A stretch of DNA of 64,000 nt from Candidatus Endonucleibacter bathymodioli (GTDB lineage: Bacteria; Pseudomonadota; Gammaproteobacteria; Pseudomonadales; Endozoicomonadaceae), in assembly GCA_030674915.1 (NCBI GenBank), contig JASXSV010000001.1:124001-188000 (forward strand), in the 5' to 3' direction. The position numbers and the translations under genes are program-made. The notes under the pieces are model-generated. The model was not told where the DNA came from, made no database searches, and was given only the letters and a program-made list of their open reading frames with translations. Of this stretch, positions 9,146-18,008 are shown piece after piece. Within the stretch, counting starts at the first letter, position 1; each line of letters opens with the position of its first letter.

Positions 9146-10273
9146 ATGTTCACTCTTAAAAATATAGTCTCTCCACCCCATCAGATGGGCTCTGCTGCGG
9201 TTGTTTCAAAGCATTATTCTCAAGAGCCAAGTAACTTAATTGGTGCCAGAGATGATAATGATGCGCTGGCTTTGTTTCTAAATAAAGCCGGAACACGTTC
9301 AATGGAAACTAGGCGACGCTATGAGCGTGAGACAATACGCTTTACCGTGTTTATTTATCAAGTCTTGGGAATTGACTATAAGTCTGTTCGACTTAAACAC
9401 TTGCATGCCTACCTAGACTTTATTCAAAACCTGCCAGAATGCTGGCTTAAACCAGGAGCCGTGCCAAACAGGCCTAATAAAATTTTATTCAATGCATCTA
9501 TCAAGCAAGGTAAAAGCACTGACCAGGTTATTGACGTGCTTTCTGCTTTTTTTAATTTCCTTGATAAAAATAGATACACCCAAGGTAACCCGACTGCATC
9601 ATTGGTTAGGTCTGGTGAAAAAATGGCAAAGGGGTCAACTGTTGTAAGGTACTTTTATGATAAGGAGTGGATTCATGTTAAAAAGTGCCTGGATACCTTG
9701 CCTATCGGCAACCCACGTCAGTTAATGAAAGCGTCCAGAACCCGCTACATTATGGCGGTTGCTTATAGCCTAGCGTTGAGAGAGTCAGAAATAACCTCTC
9801 ACAGCTGTTCAGATATTCAAACCGATGGTGAAGGCGGCTTTCTGCTGAGCGTTTTGGGAAAGGGTAGAAAAAGAAGACATCTTCCTATTAATCGTAGTCT
9901 TTTTGAAAGAATCAATACCTTTAGAAATATGCTGGGAGTTGGGATAATAAGCGATGATGCCTTTCCATTAGCGCCACGGTTGAGAAAGCAAGAATATTCA
10001 ATAACATCGCTTTCTTCGAGAGGATTGAGATTCTGGTGGCAATCATTCATGAGTGATTGCGCTTACCAGAGTCAGGATCCGATGCTAGCGAAGAGATTGA
10101 AGGAAATACCATTTCACTCCCTTAGACACACAGCTCTAACACATCTTGCTAGAAAAATGGACATTGAAGACCTTGCTATTTTCGCTGGTCACGATTCTAT
10201 CAATACAACTAGTCAGTACTATCATGCTGAAGTCAAACGACTTCGTTCCCTAACAGCTGACCATGGATTATAA
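9146..10273 (+). CDS. Tyrosine recombinase / integrase
   Basis: This 375-residue site-specific recombinase has an N-terminal SAM-like core-binding domain (about 35-125) and a C-terminal catalytic domain with the expected residues. These are R212 in 'LALRESEI', the 'HSLRH' box with H324 and R327, a histidine at 349 in 'FAGHDS', and the nucleophile at Y358 or Y359 in 'QYYH'. All are present, so it should be active. It follows the KfrA-like gene with a 3-bp gap. It is not XerC or XerD, which are shorter (about 300 residues), and fits phage/island integrases better. With the tRNA-Cys 3' end 1.2 kb downstream and facing it, the natural inference is a small tRNA-associated integrative element. I did not find a second att copy in the window. 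Confidence 0.85.
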   Translation: MFTLKNIVSPPHQMGSAAVVSKHYSQEPSNLIGARDDNDALALFLNKAGTRSMETRRRYERETIRFTVFIYQVLGIDYKSVRLKHLHAYLDFIQNLPECWLKPGAVPNRPNKILFNASIKQGKSTDQVIDVLSAFFNFLDKNRYTQGNPTASLVRSGEKMAKGSTVVRYFYDKEWIHVKKCLDTLPIGNPRQLMKASRTRYIMAVAYSLALRESEITSHSCSDIQTDGEGGFLLSVLGKGRKRRHLPINRSLFERINTFRNMLGVGIISDDAFPLAPRLRKQEYSITSLSSRGLRFWWQSFMSDCAYQSQDPMLAKRLKEIPFHSLRHTALTHLARKMDIEDLAIFAGHDSINTTSQYYHAEVKRLRSLTADHGL

Positions 10274-10334
10274 TATGTAAGAGGATATAGAAAATTATTA
10301 TGCCCACAATCGTTCAAGGATGGCAGTTTAAAAT

Positions 10335-11354
10335 ATGGCCAACTGTAAAAAATGCGGATATAAAATATCAGGAAATTACATAACAGCCATGGGTGGGAGC
10401 TGGCACTCTCATTGTTTTATCTGTGCTAGCTGCAAAAAAACCATATCAAGTAAAGAATTTCTTACTTTTGCTGACCGCCCTTATCATAAGAATTGCTTGA
10501 AGTGTCGAGGCTGTGCTCACCCCATCACAGGAAGTTATATTAAACATGAGGGAGGCGCGTGGCACTCACGGTGCTACAAGCACCAGCATCAGCCTAGATG
10601 CTCGGTATGTCGAAAACCTTTGACTAATCGCCATCTTGTTGATTTTTGGGGTAATTCTTACTGCATTACACATAAAGATTTTGCCAGTTGCATTAGCTGC
10701 GGTCGGATAGTATGCGAGAATTTGACAGGTGGAGGCATGCAATACCCAGATGGATTATTAATTTGCGGTTTATGTGGGCTACACGGTGTGGGCACCCAAG
10801 AACGAGCAGAGCGGTTAATGACCGAAATGCGCTCCGCTCTTGCTTCTGTAGGTTTAAAGCTCAATAGCGCTCAAGTGCCTCTTAAATTATGTGATAGGGA
10901 TGAGCTTCATGGTTATAGCAGGCATGATTTTCATAAAGAGCGTCCTATTCTCGGGCTTGCTAGCTGGACAACCACCTATTCAGGAAAAAAGATTATAGCG
11001 AGAACATTTAAGACAATATTAATTCAAAACAACCTACCAGAAGAGCATTTCAGAACGGTCGCCATACATGAGCTGACTCATGCTTGGTTTTTTTACAATC
11101 ATTACAGGAATCTACCTTTAGAAGTGGAAGAAGGTATGTGTGTATTGATGGAGTATATATGGCTGAAAAGTCAAAAAACACAAGATGCCAAATATAGAAG
11201 AATTCTTATAGCGAAAAGCCCAGACCCTATTTATGGTAATGGATTCAGAAAAGCACGGGACTCCCTCAAACTTATGCCATTAAGTATACTTCTGGATTTT
11301 TTGAAGGATAACAATATGTTCCCAAGCAGACTTAAAGCATTTTTTTACCGTTAG
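10335..11354 (+). CDS. LIM-domain DA1-like zinc metallopeptidase
   Basis: This 339-residue protein joins zinc-binding LIM-type modules to a peptidase domain. The first LIM (about 4-55) shows CxxC, HxxC, CxxC and CxxC pairs in canonical order. A second (about 56-115) and a further cysteine-rich knuckle (about 119-150) follow. The C-terminal half carries 'HELTHAW' (H245, E246, H249) and 'EVEEGMC' with the third ligand at E265 or E266, very like plant DA1 ('HEMMHAW...VEEGIC'). DA1 is a ubiquitin-activated peptidase controlling organ growth; plant DA1 has LIM plus peptidase plus N-terminal ubiquitin-interacting motifs, and the last are absent here. There is no signal peptide. It is the last gene of the KfrA-integrase module, 61 bp after the recombinase. 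The role is unknown; a host-directed or defence function is speculation. Confidence 0.8.
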   Translation: MANCKKCGYKISGNYITAMGGSWHSHCFICASCKKTISSKEFLTFADRPYHKNCLKCRGCAHPITGSYIKHEGGAWHSRCYKHQHQPRCSVCRKPLTNRHLVDFWGNSYCITHKDFASCISCGRIVCENLTGGGMQYPDGLLICGLCGLHGVGTQERAERLMTEMRSALASVGLKLNSAQVPLKLCDRDELHGYSRHDFHKERPILGLASWTTTYSGKKIIARTFKTILIQNNLPEEHFRTVAIHELTHAWFFYNHYRNLPLEVEEGMCVLMEYIWLKSQKTQDAKYRRILIAKSPDPIYGNGFRKARDSLKLMPLSILLDFLKDNNMFPSRLKAFFYR

Positions 11355-11519
11355 CCCACGACTACGGCACTATCTGTATTATTTTAAAATACTTAAAAAG
11401 CTTTCTCTACCCATTTGTTTGAAGGCGTGCTGCTGTGTACTACAATCTCAGCCACCTACTGCTCGTAGGCTCATCTGTGGATTAGCTCTCTAACCTAAAT
11501 GGAAAGATGTAGCTTTAAA

Positions 11520-11593
11520 TGGAGGCGAGCACCGGAGTCGAACCGGCCTGTATGGAGTTGCAGTCCACTGTATAACCGCTCTACCAACTCGCC
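11520..11593 (-). tRNA. tRNA-Cys (GCA)
   Basis: The - strand folds as a cloverleaf with acceptor stem GGCGAGT/GCTCGCC, an anticodon loop containing GCA ('GGACTGCAACTCC'), a T arm 'CCGGTTCGACTCCGG', U at the discriminator position as usual for tRNA-Cys, and an encoded CCA at 11520-11522. It closely follows the E. coli tRNA-Cys sequence. It lies 233 bp downstream of tRNA-Leu on the same strand. Its 3' end faces the integrase module. Confidence 0.95.
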
Positions 11594-11825
11594 ATAAAAA
11601 ACTATATTTCTATACCAGTCATCCTTAAAAGTGTGAGGTACTGACTGCATTCACTTACCTCAATCACCTCCAATCACCTGTCGCTTAAGAAGCTAATGCA
11701 TTCCCAAGGTAATTGAATTGGTATATTGAAAATACAAAGCTTTAACTTTAATCACAACTGATTTTTTGAGCCTTGGACTTTACTTTATATGTCGCCAGAT
11801 TACCATACATTAACTGTAATTAAAG

Positions 11826-11912
11826 TGGTGCCCGGAGCCGGAATTGAACCGGCACGGCCGTTAAGCCGAGGGATTTTAAGTCCCTTGTGTCTACCAATTC
11901 CACCATCCGGGC
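11826..11912 (-). tRNA. tRNA-Leu (UAA)
   Basis: This 87-nt class II tRNA on the - strand has acceptor GCCCGGA/TCCGGGC, anticodon loop 'ACTTAAAAT' with UAA, a long variable arm ('CTCGGCTTAACGGCCG') and encoded CCA at 11826-11828. In E. coli, tRNA-Leu(UAA) belongs to the pgsA-glyW-cysT-leuZ cluster; here tRNA-Leu precedes tRNA-Cys and I find no tRNA-Gly. Confidence 0.95.
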
Positions 11913-12762
11913 AAAACTGAAAGGTCATTTTATGTATAATTCTTTTATCAATCAAAGCATTTTTTATTTTTTGCTCTCTCCCCTTCCCTTTCTAAGTGCC
12001 GAGGATTTCTAAAAAACACTAAATTTTACGGTTATAAAAAAACTGCAACCCAGTGTATCACTGCACTGACCACTATTCATGTTCACGTCTCGCAGCCTCT
12101 TAAACTAGAAATAAGACTCAAAGCTGCTGCTCCACCCTTGCCAAGGTAATATTACCCCTCTCTGTAGGGGGGTTAGATCGCTGAGTACCGTTATCTCCAA
12201 TGGGTACACTCAACCAACGGAGCAATTAACGCAGAATATGGATGTATTGTAGGAACTTCTACTGTTTTGTCAATAGCCCAAGCAAGAAGATCTGTTCTGA
12301 TTGAGTGAACCGGACGCTTTATAAGAGAAAATACCAGTCATTTAATGGGTGTGTGGGGCGTTATTATGGGGCAGTCATGCAGTTACAAACTGCATCCTAG
12401 TTAGACCTTATTGCGACCTTTTAGAGAGTTATAGCGTGCGATAGTCAACGGGGAATGTTGGCTCCTGCTGGTATAATGCCATCGTCGAGCGATTCCTCTA
12501 TATTTTAAAACATTACTGGGTCTTCAAGGTTAACCAGATAACTCGCGAGCATATGATGAACAATGCTAGAAATTACATTAAGATTACAGCTTAAACTGGC
12601 TCCCATAATCGAATAATGACTCATCTCTGACTCAGTACGAGAATTTAGCAAATGAATATATACGGTTTCTTGACCATAGAAATGAGACTTTCCAATGACT
12701 CAGTAATTTGATTATACGAGGTTTAGCATAACTGAGTATTTTACAGAACGCAGTCAATGCCT
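11913..12762. other. Gene-free region upstream of tRNA-Leu
   Basis: I see no supported gene in this 850 bp. Short protein-like stretches on the - strand near 12210-12330 are interrupted by stops and match nothing I know. A C4/G4 hairpin is present near 12155-12172. The promoter of the two tRNAs should be in the first 100 bp or so. Confidence 0.45.
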
Positions 12763-13419
12763 TTATGTTAAAGCCATAGTCGCTGGTTTTGTGAAAATAT
12801 TGTACATGATGGAATGTGCCGAGATTAAGCCGATTCCTCCAAGCTCCAAATCAACCGAAACAAGCTTATGTTCCTTTGAAGATACTACTGATATCTCTTC
12901 TGTTTTAAACCAAACAGGCCCAACAACACGGCATTTGTCATCCAAGTTAGCAAGAGTCACATGACTGCCAATGTGTATTCTAGGCATTAATTTAGCGGTG
13001 CCTTGACAGTGACTTCGCGTACCATCTTCTTCTCGATCAAATTTCGTCGGACTTGGAGGGTAATGAGGTTTATCAAGATCTAGACTTTTTGAAAAACAGC
13101 CTGAAGCCGACATTGATTCAGCGCGCCCACAGGTTAAGCACAGAGCATAGCCATGACTATTGACACCGGAGCTATGGTGGAACTCGGCCATCGTGATCGG
13201 ACACCAATGAATAATATTATTTGTTGGATCCTTATAAAAATCAGTGACAAATCCAGCAGGTTCTATCACTTTGCGTTGCCATTTGTCAGCAATATGCTCA
13301 CCACAAACACTATTTAAACAGGTTAACTCAGCGACCTGGCTACCATCTTCTTCAGTAAGTACTTCCATGATTACAAATCCGACAGTAAGGATAATCCTCC
13401 CATTTGTAGCATGCGCCAA
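12763..13419 (-). pseudogene. DUF1998 / DrmB-like fragment (DISARM relic)
   Basis: The 218-codon frame resembles the C-terminal zinc-binding part of DUF1998 proteins such as DISARM DrmB. 'VIEPAGFVTDFYKDPTNN', 'HHSSGVNSHGYALCLTCGR' and 'SHCQGTAKLMPRIHIG' follow the expected order, with paired cysteines (CLTC, and single cysteines nearby). Full DrmB proteins are several hundred residues longer at the N-terminus, and no DrmA helicase, DrmC or methylase is nearby. The last 60 residues no longer resemble the family. I therefore read it as a remnant of a lost phage-defence locus. The family call comes from remembered motifs and could be another DUF1998 helicase partner. Confidence 0.5.
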
Positions 13420-13601
13420 AGGTAGAGATCAATCATCCATCAAGCATGGTGGCTGTTTTGAAAGGCATTAAAAGAACCTGTCAGAGTTGGCAGCAGAGGC
13501 TGAGCTACTGCTTGTTGATCGAGAGAGGATTGCTGAATCTATTTTGGTACAAGCTCAATCACACTCAAAAGTAGTTATTCATTATTTTCCTTTATCCTTT
13601 A

Positions 13602-13850
13602 TTCATGCTTGAATTACATATAAGATAAAACCAAAAATCACATGTAATACAGTAAGAAAGAGTAAGGTTGCTATATTTCACCTTAACAAGCACCACTTAT
13701 AATGTGGAATTTTGCAAGCACACTCATTGATTTATAGGTGGGGCAGATTTGACTTGTTTTTATATGTATTTACTCCTAGCCATCTATCATTTTGATAATG
13801 AATTATAAGGTGTTATATATTAGATTTAGTGGCGTTGGTTACATTTTCTG
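13602..13850. repeat. Dispersed intergenic repeat, copy 2
   Basis: This copy aligns with 4918-5175 over about 250 bp in the same orientation. It lies in the non-coding interval 13420-14134, where I recognise nothing else. The two copies are clearly homologous but well diverged, so the duplication is not recent. Confidence 0.7.
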
Positions 13851-14134
13851 AAAGGATGTAGACATAAATATGCACATAAGAATCAGTTTAACGTCGACGA
13901 GAGGAATACGAACAAGCTTAGTGATGCATCAGGAATTTCGAAAAGCGACATTCGCTATTTGACGATAACCTACATGCGTGATCTATGACCATTATTATGG
14001 AAGGTGTACAAGAGAAATATCGTAATCTTACGAGTACTTGGTGATTAGTGGTAAGTAAAAATAGTCAGCAATCCCCATCTCTTTAGTGGTAACGAGTATA
14101 GAGCAATAGCAGTTTCTATGAAGTCTTAGGATAT

Positions 14135-14698
14135 TCATTTTTCAAGCTTAAATGGTGTTAATCCTGGCCAGGCGGCTTTCAAATAAACACACATAGACCA
14201 GAGCGTCAAAACCGATGAAAAGTATAATAGCCCAATGCCAATATAACCTATCCAGTTGTTAACTGGGATAGGAGACAAAAGTAAAAAGGTAATAGCCATC
14301 ATTTGCGCCATAGTTTTGGCTTTACCAGTCATACTAACAGTCACACTGGCTCTCTTACCTAATTCAGCCATCCATTCGCGCAGAGAAGAAATAACTATTT
14401 CACGACCAATAATAATCATCGATGGTACAGTTACCCAGAAAACACTAAAGCCTTCGGATAATAAGCATAGGGCTGTGGCAACCATGATTTTATCCGCAAC
14501 GGGATCAAAGAACTCACCAAAAGGTGTAGCCTGGCCTAGTTTTCTGGCGAGATACCCATCAAACCAGTCAGTTGCTGCAGCAAACGCAAAAATCCCTGCA
14601 GATATAAGATGACGATCTTCAAACGGCAAATAAAAGAACAAAACAAAAAATGGAACTAGAATAATACGTATCGATGTAAGAATGTTTGGGATGTTCAT
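14135..14698 (-). CDS. pgsA: CDP-diacylglycerol--glycerol-3-phosphate 3-phosphatidyltransferase
   Basis: PgsA makes phosphatidylglycerol phosphate from CDP-diacylglycerol and glycerol-3-phosphate, the committed step to phosphatidylglycerol and cardiolipin. The 187-residue length is typical. The CDP-alcohol phosphotransferase signature DxxDGxxARxxxxxxxxGxxxDxxxD is complete in 'DWFDGYLARKLGQATPFGEF' and the following 'FDPVADK' (about residues 43-70), and about five membrane helices are visible. It lies 385 bp downstream of uvrC on the same strand, the conserved uvrC-pgsA order of gammaproteobacteria. The wider gap here contains no gene, so the genes may be transcribed separately. Confidence 0.93.
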   Translation of the reverse strand: MNIPNILTSIRIILVPFFVLFFYLPFEDRHLISAGIFAFAAATDWFDGYLARKLGQATPFGEFFDPVADKIMVATALCLLSEGFSVFWVTVPSMIIIGREIVISSLREWMAELGKRASVTVSMTGKAKTMAQMMAITFLLLSPIPVNNWIGYIGIGLLYFSSVLTLWSMCVYLKAAWPGLTPFKLEK

Positions 14699-15083
14699 TT
14701 TGAGTATTCAGCCGCCTCACTACAGAGCTCGCAACAACTTAGACAGACGAATTGTCTCATTTTTTACGCACAAGTTTACACAATACATGTAACGGCTTAT
14801 ACGCTATACCTAGCATGCTAGGATTGCAACATTATTGATTGTCATAAGAAAATAAAACAGTCTTATGTTAATATTCGCTATCCTACGGATATATCTAGAG
14901 ATGCGAATTCCAGTATGAAGGCCTAATACCTACATACATTAGCCTTTAATGTGTAAGCTTGTTGACCTTATCACTTATCAACGTTACCTACTTATAGGAT
15001 CAAAGTGATTCGCTTGCTTGTTGCCTACTCACACCTTCAATGATAGCTAGTATAAATAGGAGCGCAAACAGTCGACACATCTG
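14699..15083. other. uvrC-pgsA intergenic region with a short dispersed repeat
   Basis: This 385-bp gap is unusually long for uvrC-pgsA. Positions 15018-15060 (starting TTGTTGCCTACTCACACC) match segments at 19067-19107 and 51018-51060. Nothing else is recognised. Confidence 0.5.
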
Positions 15084-16946
15084 CTAATCATGCAAGTAAT
15101 CATATATTACTTTAGCCATTTCCTGATTTATACCAGGGACTTTTGACAAGGACTCAGTATTGGCAAGCAAAACACCTTGGAGTCCGCCAAAATATTTCAG
15201 CAATGCTGTGCGGCGCTTACTCCCTACGCGGGGGATTTCTTCAATAATAGACCTATTTCTGGTCTTTTGACGCTGAGTACGATGACCAGCAATGGCAAAC
15301 CTGTGGGCTTCATCACGAATTTGCTGTATGAGCAACAGCGCAGCCTCACAGCCTTCAGTCAATAGTTCCTTACCCTGATATAACAATGTTTCCATTCCCG
15401 GTTTTCTAGTCGCACCTTTAGCAACGCCCAACAATGGCATACCAGATAATCCAAGTTCCTCCATTATAGTTTCGGCAACAGACAGTTGCCCTCTTCCCCC
15501 GTCAATGAGGATAAGATCCGGCATTTTCCTCGCACTATTTATTCTTTTTTGGTATCTCCTTCGTAACACTTGTCCTGTAGCGGCATAGTCATCACCGGGG
15601 CTGATATTTTTAATATTATATGTGCGATACTCATTTTTTAGGTGTCCTCCATTTCCAAATACCACGCATGATGCGACGGTTGACTCACCAGATGTATGAC
15701 TAATATCAAAACATTCAATTATGTCAGGTTTTTGGGGTAAGTCCAGAAGCTGTTGCAACTGCCCTACCCTTACATCGATACTAGATTTTTCAGATAGGCG
15801 AGCTTTAAGGTTTTGCTGGGCATTATTATTAGCAAGCTTTAACCACTTTAGCCGGTCTCCACGAACACTTGCTTTTACTTGAACCTTTTTCCCAGCAAGG
15901 CGGACAATTTCTCGCTGTATTACCTCTATATTTTTTTCATCTACAGATATAACAATCTCTTCAGGAAAGTCACGACTGCCAGACAAATGAATGTAAAACT
16001 GAACTAAAAACCAGTCAAAATAGTCGTCTTTGTTACTTTCAAGCTTGAAGTCAGGAAAATAGTGCTTACTACCGATAATTAGCCCATGTCTAATAAAAAG
16101 AACATTAAAACAAACAAATCCTGCCTGCTCAATATAGCCGATTACATCTACATTTCCTCCTGCTTTTGCTACTGTCTGCTGCTCCTGAATATTTCTCAGG
16201 TAAATAATTTGATCTCTTATTTCTGCTGCTTGCTCATATTTGAATAAAGACGAAAACAGGTCCATCCTATCTGTCAGAGACTTCAGCAAACTCTGATTTT
16301 TTCCAGATAAAAACTGAACTGTGTCGAGAACATCCTTCTCATATTCTTCCTCAGATACCAAACCTACACAGGGTGCTTTACAACGTTTAATTTGATACTG
16401 AAGACAAGGACGGGAACGATTTCTAAAATAACTATCATCACACTGACGTACTTTAAATACCTTTTGCAAAATGCTTAGGCTTTCCCTAACAGATGTAGCA
16501 TTTGGATAAGGACCAAAACAAGAGCCAAGACTCTTCTTCTTACCTCGATGAAATGTAAGTCTTGGCCAGTTTTTATCCGATGAGATAATGATGTAAGGAT
16601 AAGATTTATCATCTTTTAATAGAATATTATATTTTGGTTTCTTTTGTTTAATAAGATTCTGTTCAAGTATCAACGCCTCTGTTTCGGTGTTAGTAATAAT
16701 GATGTCAATTTCAGAAACTTTATTAATCAATGCTATTGTTTTGGAAGCCAGCCCGCTAGCGCGAAAATAACTTGAAATCCTGTTTTTTAGATTTTTAGCC
16801 TTACCTATATACAACGTGTTGCCATCGGAACCTCGCATATCATAAACACCAGGGCATTCTGGCGTCTTCTCTAAAAACAACCGATAATCAATGCGTTTTG
16901 TCTGATCATTACTAGTCATAACACTCGCTGACCATACCTTTTTCAT
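15084..16946 (-). CDS. uvrC: Excinuclease ABC subunit C
   Basis: UvrC makes both incisions around a DNA lesion in nucleotide excision repair, after UvrA and UvrB load. The 620-residue protein has a GIY-YIG nuclease domain ('CPGVYDMRG...LYIGKAKNLKNRISSYF' in two blocks, residues about 32-110), a UVR motif that binds UvrB (about 215-250), and the RNase H-like 5' nuclease domain ('ECFDISHTSG'). It ends with a tandem helix-hairpin-helix ('EIPRVGSKRRTALLKYFGG' and 'KVPGINQEMAKVI'). A cysteine-rich region 'CLQYQIKRCKAPC' fits the iron-sulfur region reported for UvrC. The start could be 16946 or the ATG at 16919; neither has a strong ribosome-binding site. pgsA follows. Confidence 0.95.
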   Translation of the reverse strand: MKKVWSASVMTSNDQTKRIDYRLFLEKTPECPGVYDMRGSDGNTLYIGKAKNLKNRISSYFRASGLASKTIALINKVSEIDIIITNTETEALILEQNLIKQKKPKYNILLKDDKSYPYIIISSDKNWPRLTFHRGKKKSLGSCFGPYPNATSVRESLSILQKVFKVRQCDDSYFRNRSRPCLQYQIKRCKAPCVGLVSEEEYEKDVLDTVQFLSGKNQSLLKSLTDRMDLFSSLFKYEQAAEIRDQIIYLRNIQEQQTVAKAGGNVDVIGYIEQAGFVCFNVLFIRHGLIIGSKHYFPDFKLESNKDDYFDWFLVQFYIHLSGSRDFPEEIVISVDEKNIEVIQREIVRLAGKKVQVKASVRGDRLKWLKLANNNAQQNLKARLSEKSSIDVRVGQLQQLLDLPQKPDIIECFDISHTSGESTVASCVVFGNGGHLKNEYRTYNIKNISPGDDYAATGQVLRRRYQKRINSARKMPDLILIDGGRGQLSVAETIMEELGLSGMPLLGVAKGATRKPGMETLLYQGKELLTEGCEAALLLIQQIRDEAHRFAIAGHRTQRQKTRNRSIIEEIPRVGSKRRTALLKYFGGLQGVLLANTESLSKVPGINQEMAKVIYDYLHD

Positions 16947-17072
16947 TTAAGGTGCTAGGAAATAACAATCCCCCCTCACCCACAAGTGCTTCAGTTTCTT
17001 CGTTCACAGGGTTATAAGCTCTTACTACCGCCCTCCCCTTCTTTACATCAAGTACTCGGAGTCTATTTTTGA

Positions 17073-18008
17073 TCAAAGCTTATCTTCCAGTTCCGGTAAC
17101 ACTTCAAACAAGTCCGCAACCAAGCCGTAATCAGCAACCTGAAAAATAGGGGCACCACCATCCTTGTTTATGGCCACAATAATTTTACTGTCTTTCATTC
17201 CTGCCATGTGCTGAATAGCACCAGAAATACCCACAGCGATATAAAGGTTAGGAGCAACAATTTTACCTGTCTGCCCCACCTGCATATCATTGGGAGCATA
17301 GCCTGCATCCACTGCCGCTCTTGACGCTCCTACAGCTGCCCCTAGTTTGTTAGCAACTTTATATAATAGTTCAAAGTTATCACAGCTACCCATACCTCGA
17401 CCACCGGATATAACTATGTTCGCCTCTATTAGCTCAGGTCGATCGGACTTAGACAATTCTTCCCCGATAAAACTAGATAGTTCGCAAGCATAGTTAGAGT
17501 CAAGTTTTTCAATCACAGCCCTCCCTCCTTTAGCAGATACTGGGTCAAACGCCGTTGTTCTCACTGTGATAACTTTGACAGTGGCACTGGACTCTACGGT
17601 AGCTATGGCATTACCTGCGTAAACCATTCGGGCAAAAGTATTTTTATTATCAATTCGTATAATCTCGGATATTTGATCAACATCCAGAAGAGCAGCTACC
17701 CGAGGCATAAAGTTTTTACCGGTGGTAGTGGCCGCTGTCAATATATGGCTATAGCCCTTACCAATCTCAGCAACTAACTGACTAGTGTTTTCCGCAAGGT
17801 GATGTTCGTAAGCTAGATGATTCACAACTAGAACTTTAGAAACAAATTCAGCCTCAGCGGCTTCTTCAGAAACAATATCACATCCTGCACCGATGATTAG
17901 CAGATGAATTTCTGATTCAGTATCAATAGTTCTGGCTGCAGAGATGGTGCTCAGAGTGACGCCATTCAAACTTTTATTATCATGGTCAGCAACAACAAGT
18001 ATTCTCAT
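17073..18008 (-). CDS. etfA: Electron transfer flavoprotein subunit alpha
   Basis: EtfA (311 residues) pairs with EtfB to form the FAD-containing ETF that collects electrons from acyl-CoA and other dehydrogenases. The C-terminal FAD-binding domain is intact: 'SGGRGMG', 'VGASRAAVDAGY', 'QVGQTGKIVAPNLYIA', 'GISGAIQHMAGM' and 'IVAINKD' (residues about 200-285) are classic. It begins in a TAATG overlap with the end of etfB, so the two subunits are translationally coupled. Its electron acceptor, ETF-ubiquinone oxidoreductase, is encoded at 19717 on the other strand. Confidence 0.96.
   Translation of the reverse strand: MRILVVADHDNKSLNGVTLSTISAARTIDTESEIHLLIIGAGCDIVSEEAAEAEFVSKVLVVNHLAYEHHLAENTSQLVAEIGKGYSHILTAATTTGKNFMPRVAALLDVDQISEIIRIDNKNTFARMVYAGNAIATVESSATVKVITVRTTAFDPVSAKGGRAVIEKLDSNYACELSSFIGEELSKSDRPELIEANIVISGGRGMGSCDNFELLYKVANKLGAAVGASRAAVDAGYAPNDMQVGQTGKIVAPNLYIAVGISGAIQHMAGMKDSKIIVAINKDGGAPIFQVADYGLVADLFEVLPELEDKL

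Noticed and set aside
12100..12180. Possible degenerate tRNA-Gly with CTTGCCAAGG
   Set aside because: Only the anticodon-like palindrome resembles a tRNA; acceptor, D and T stems cannot be formed on either strand.
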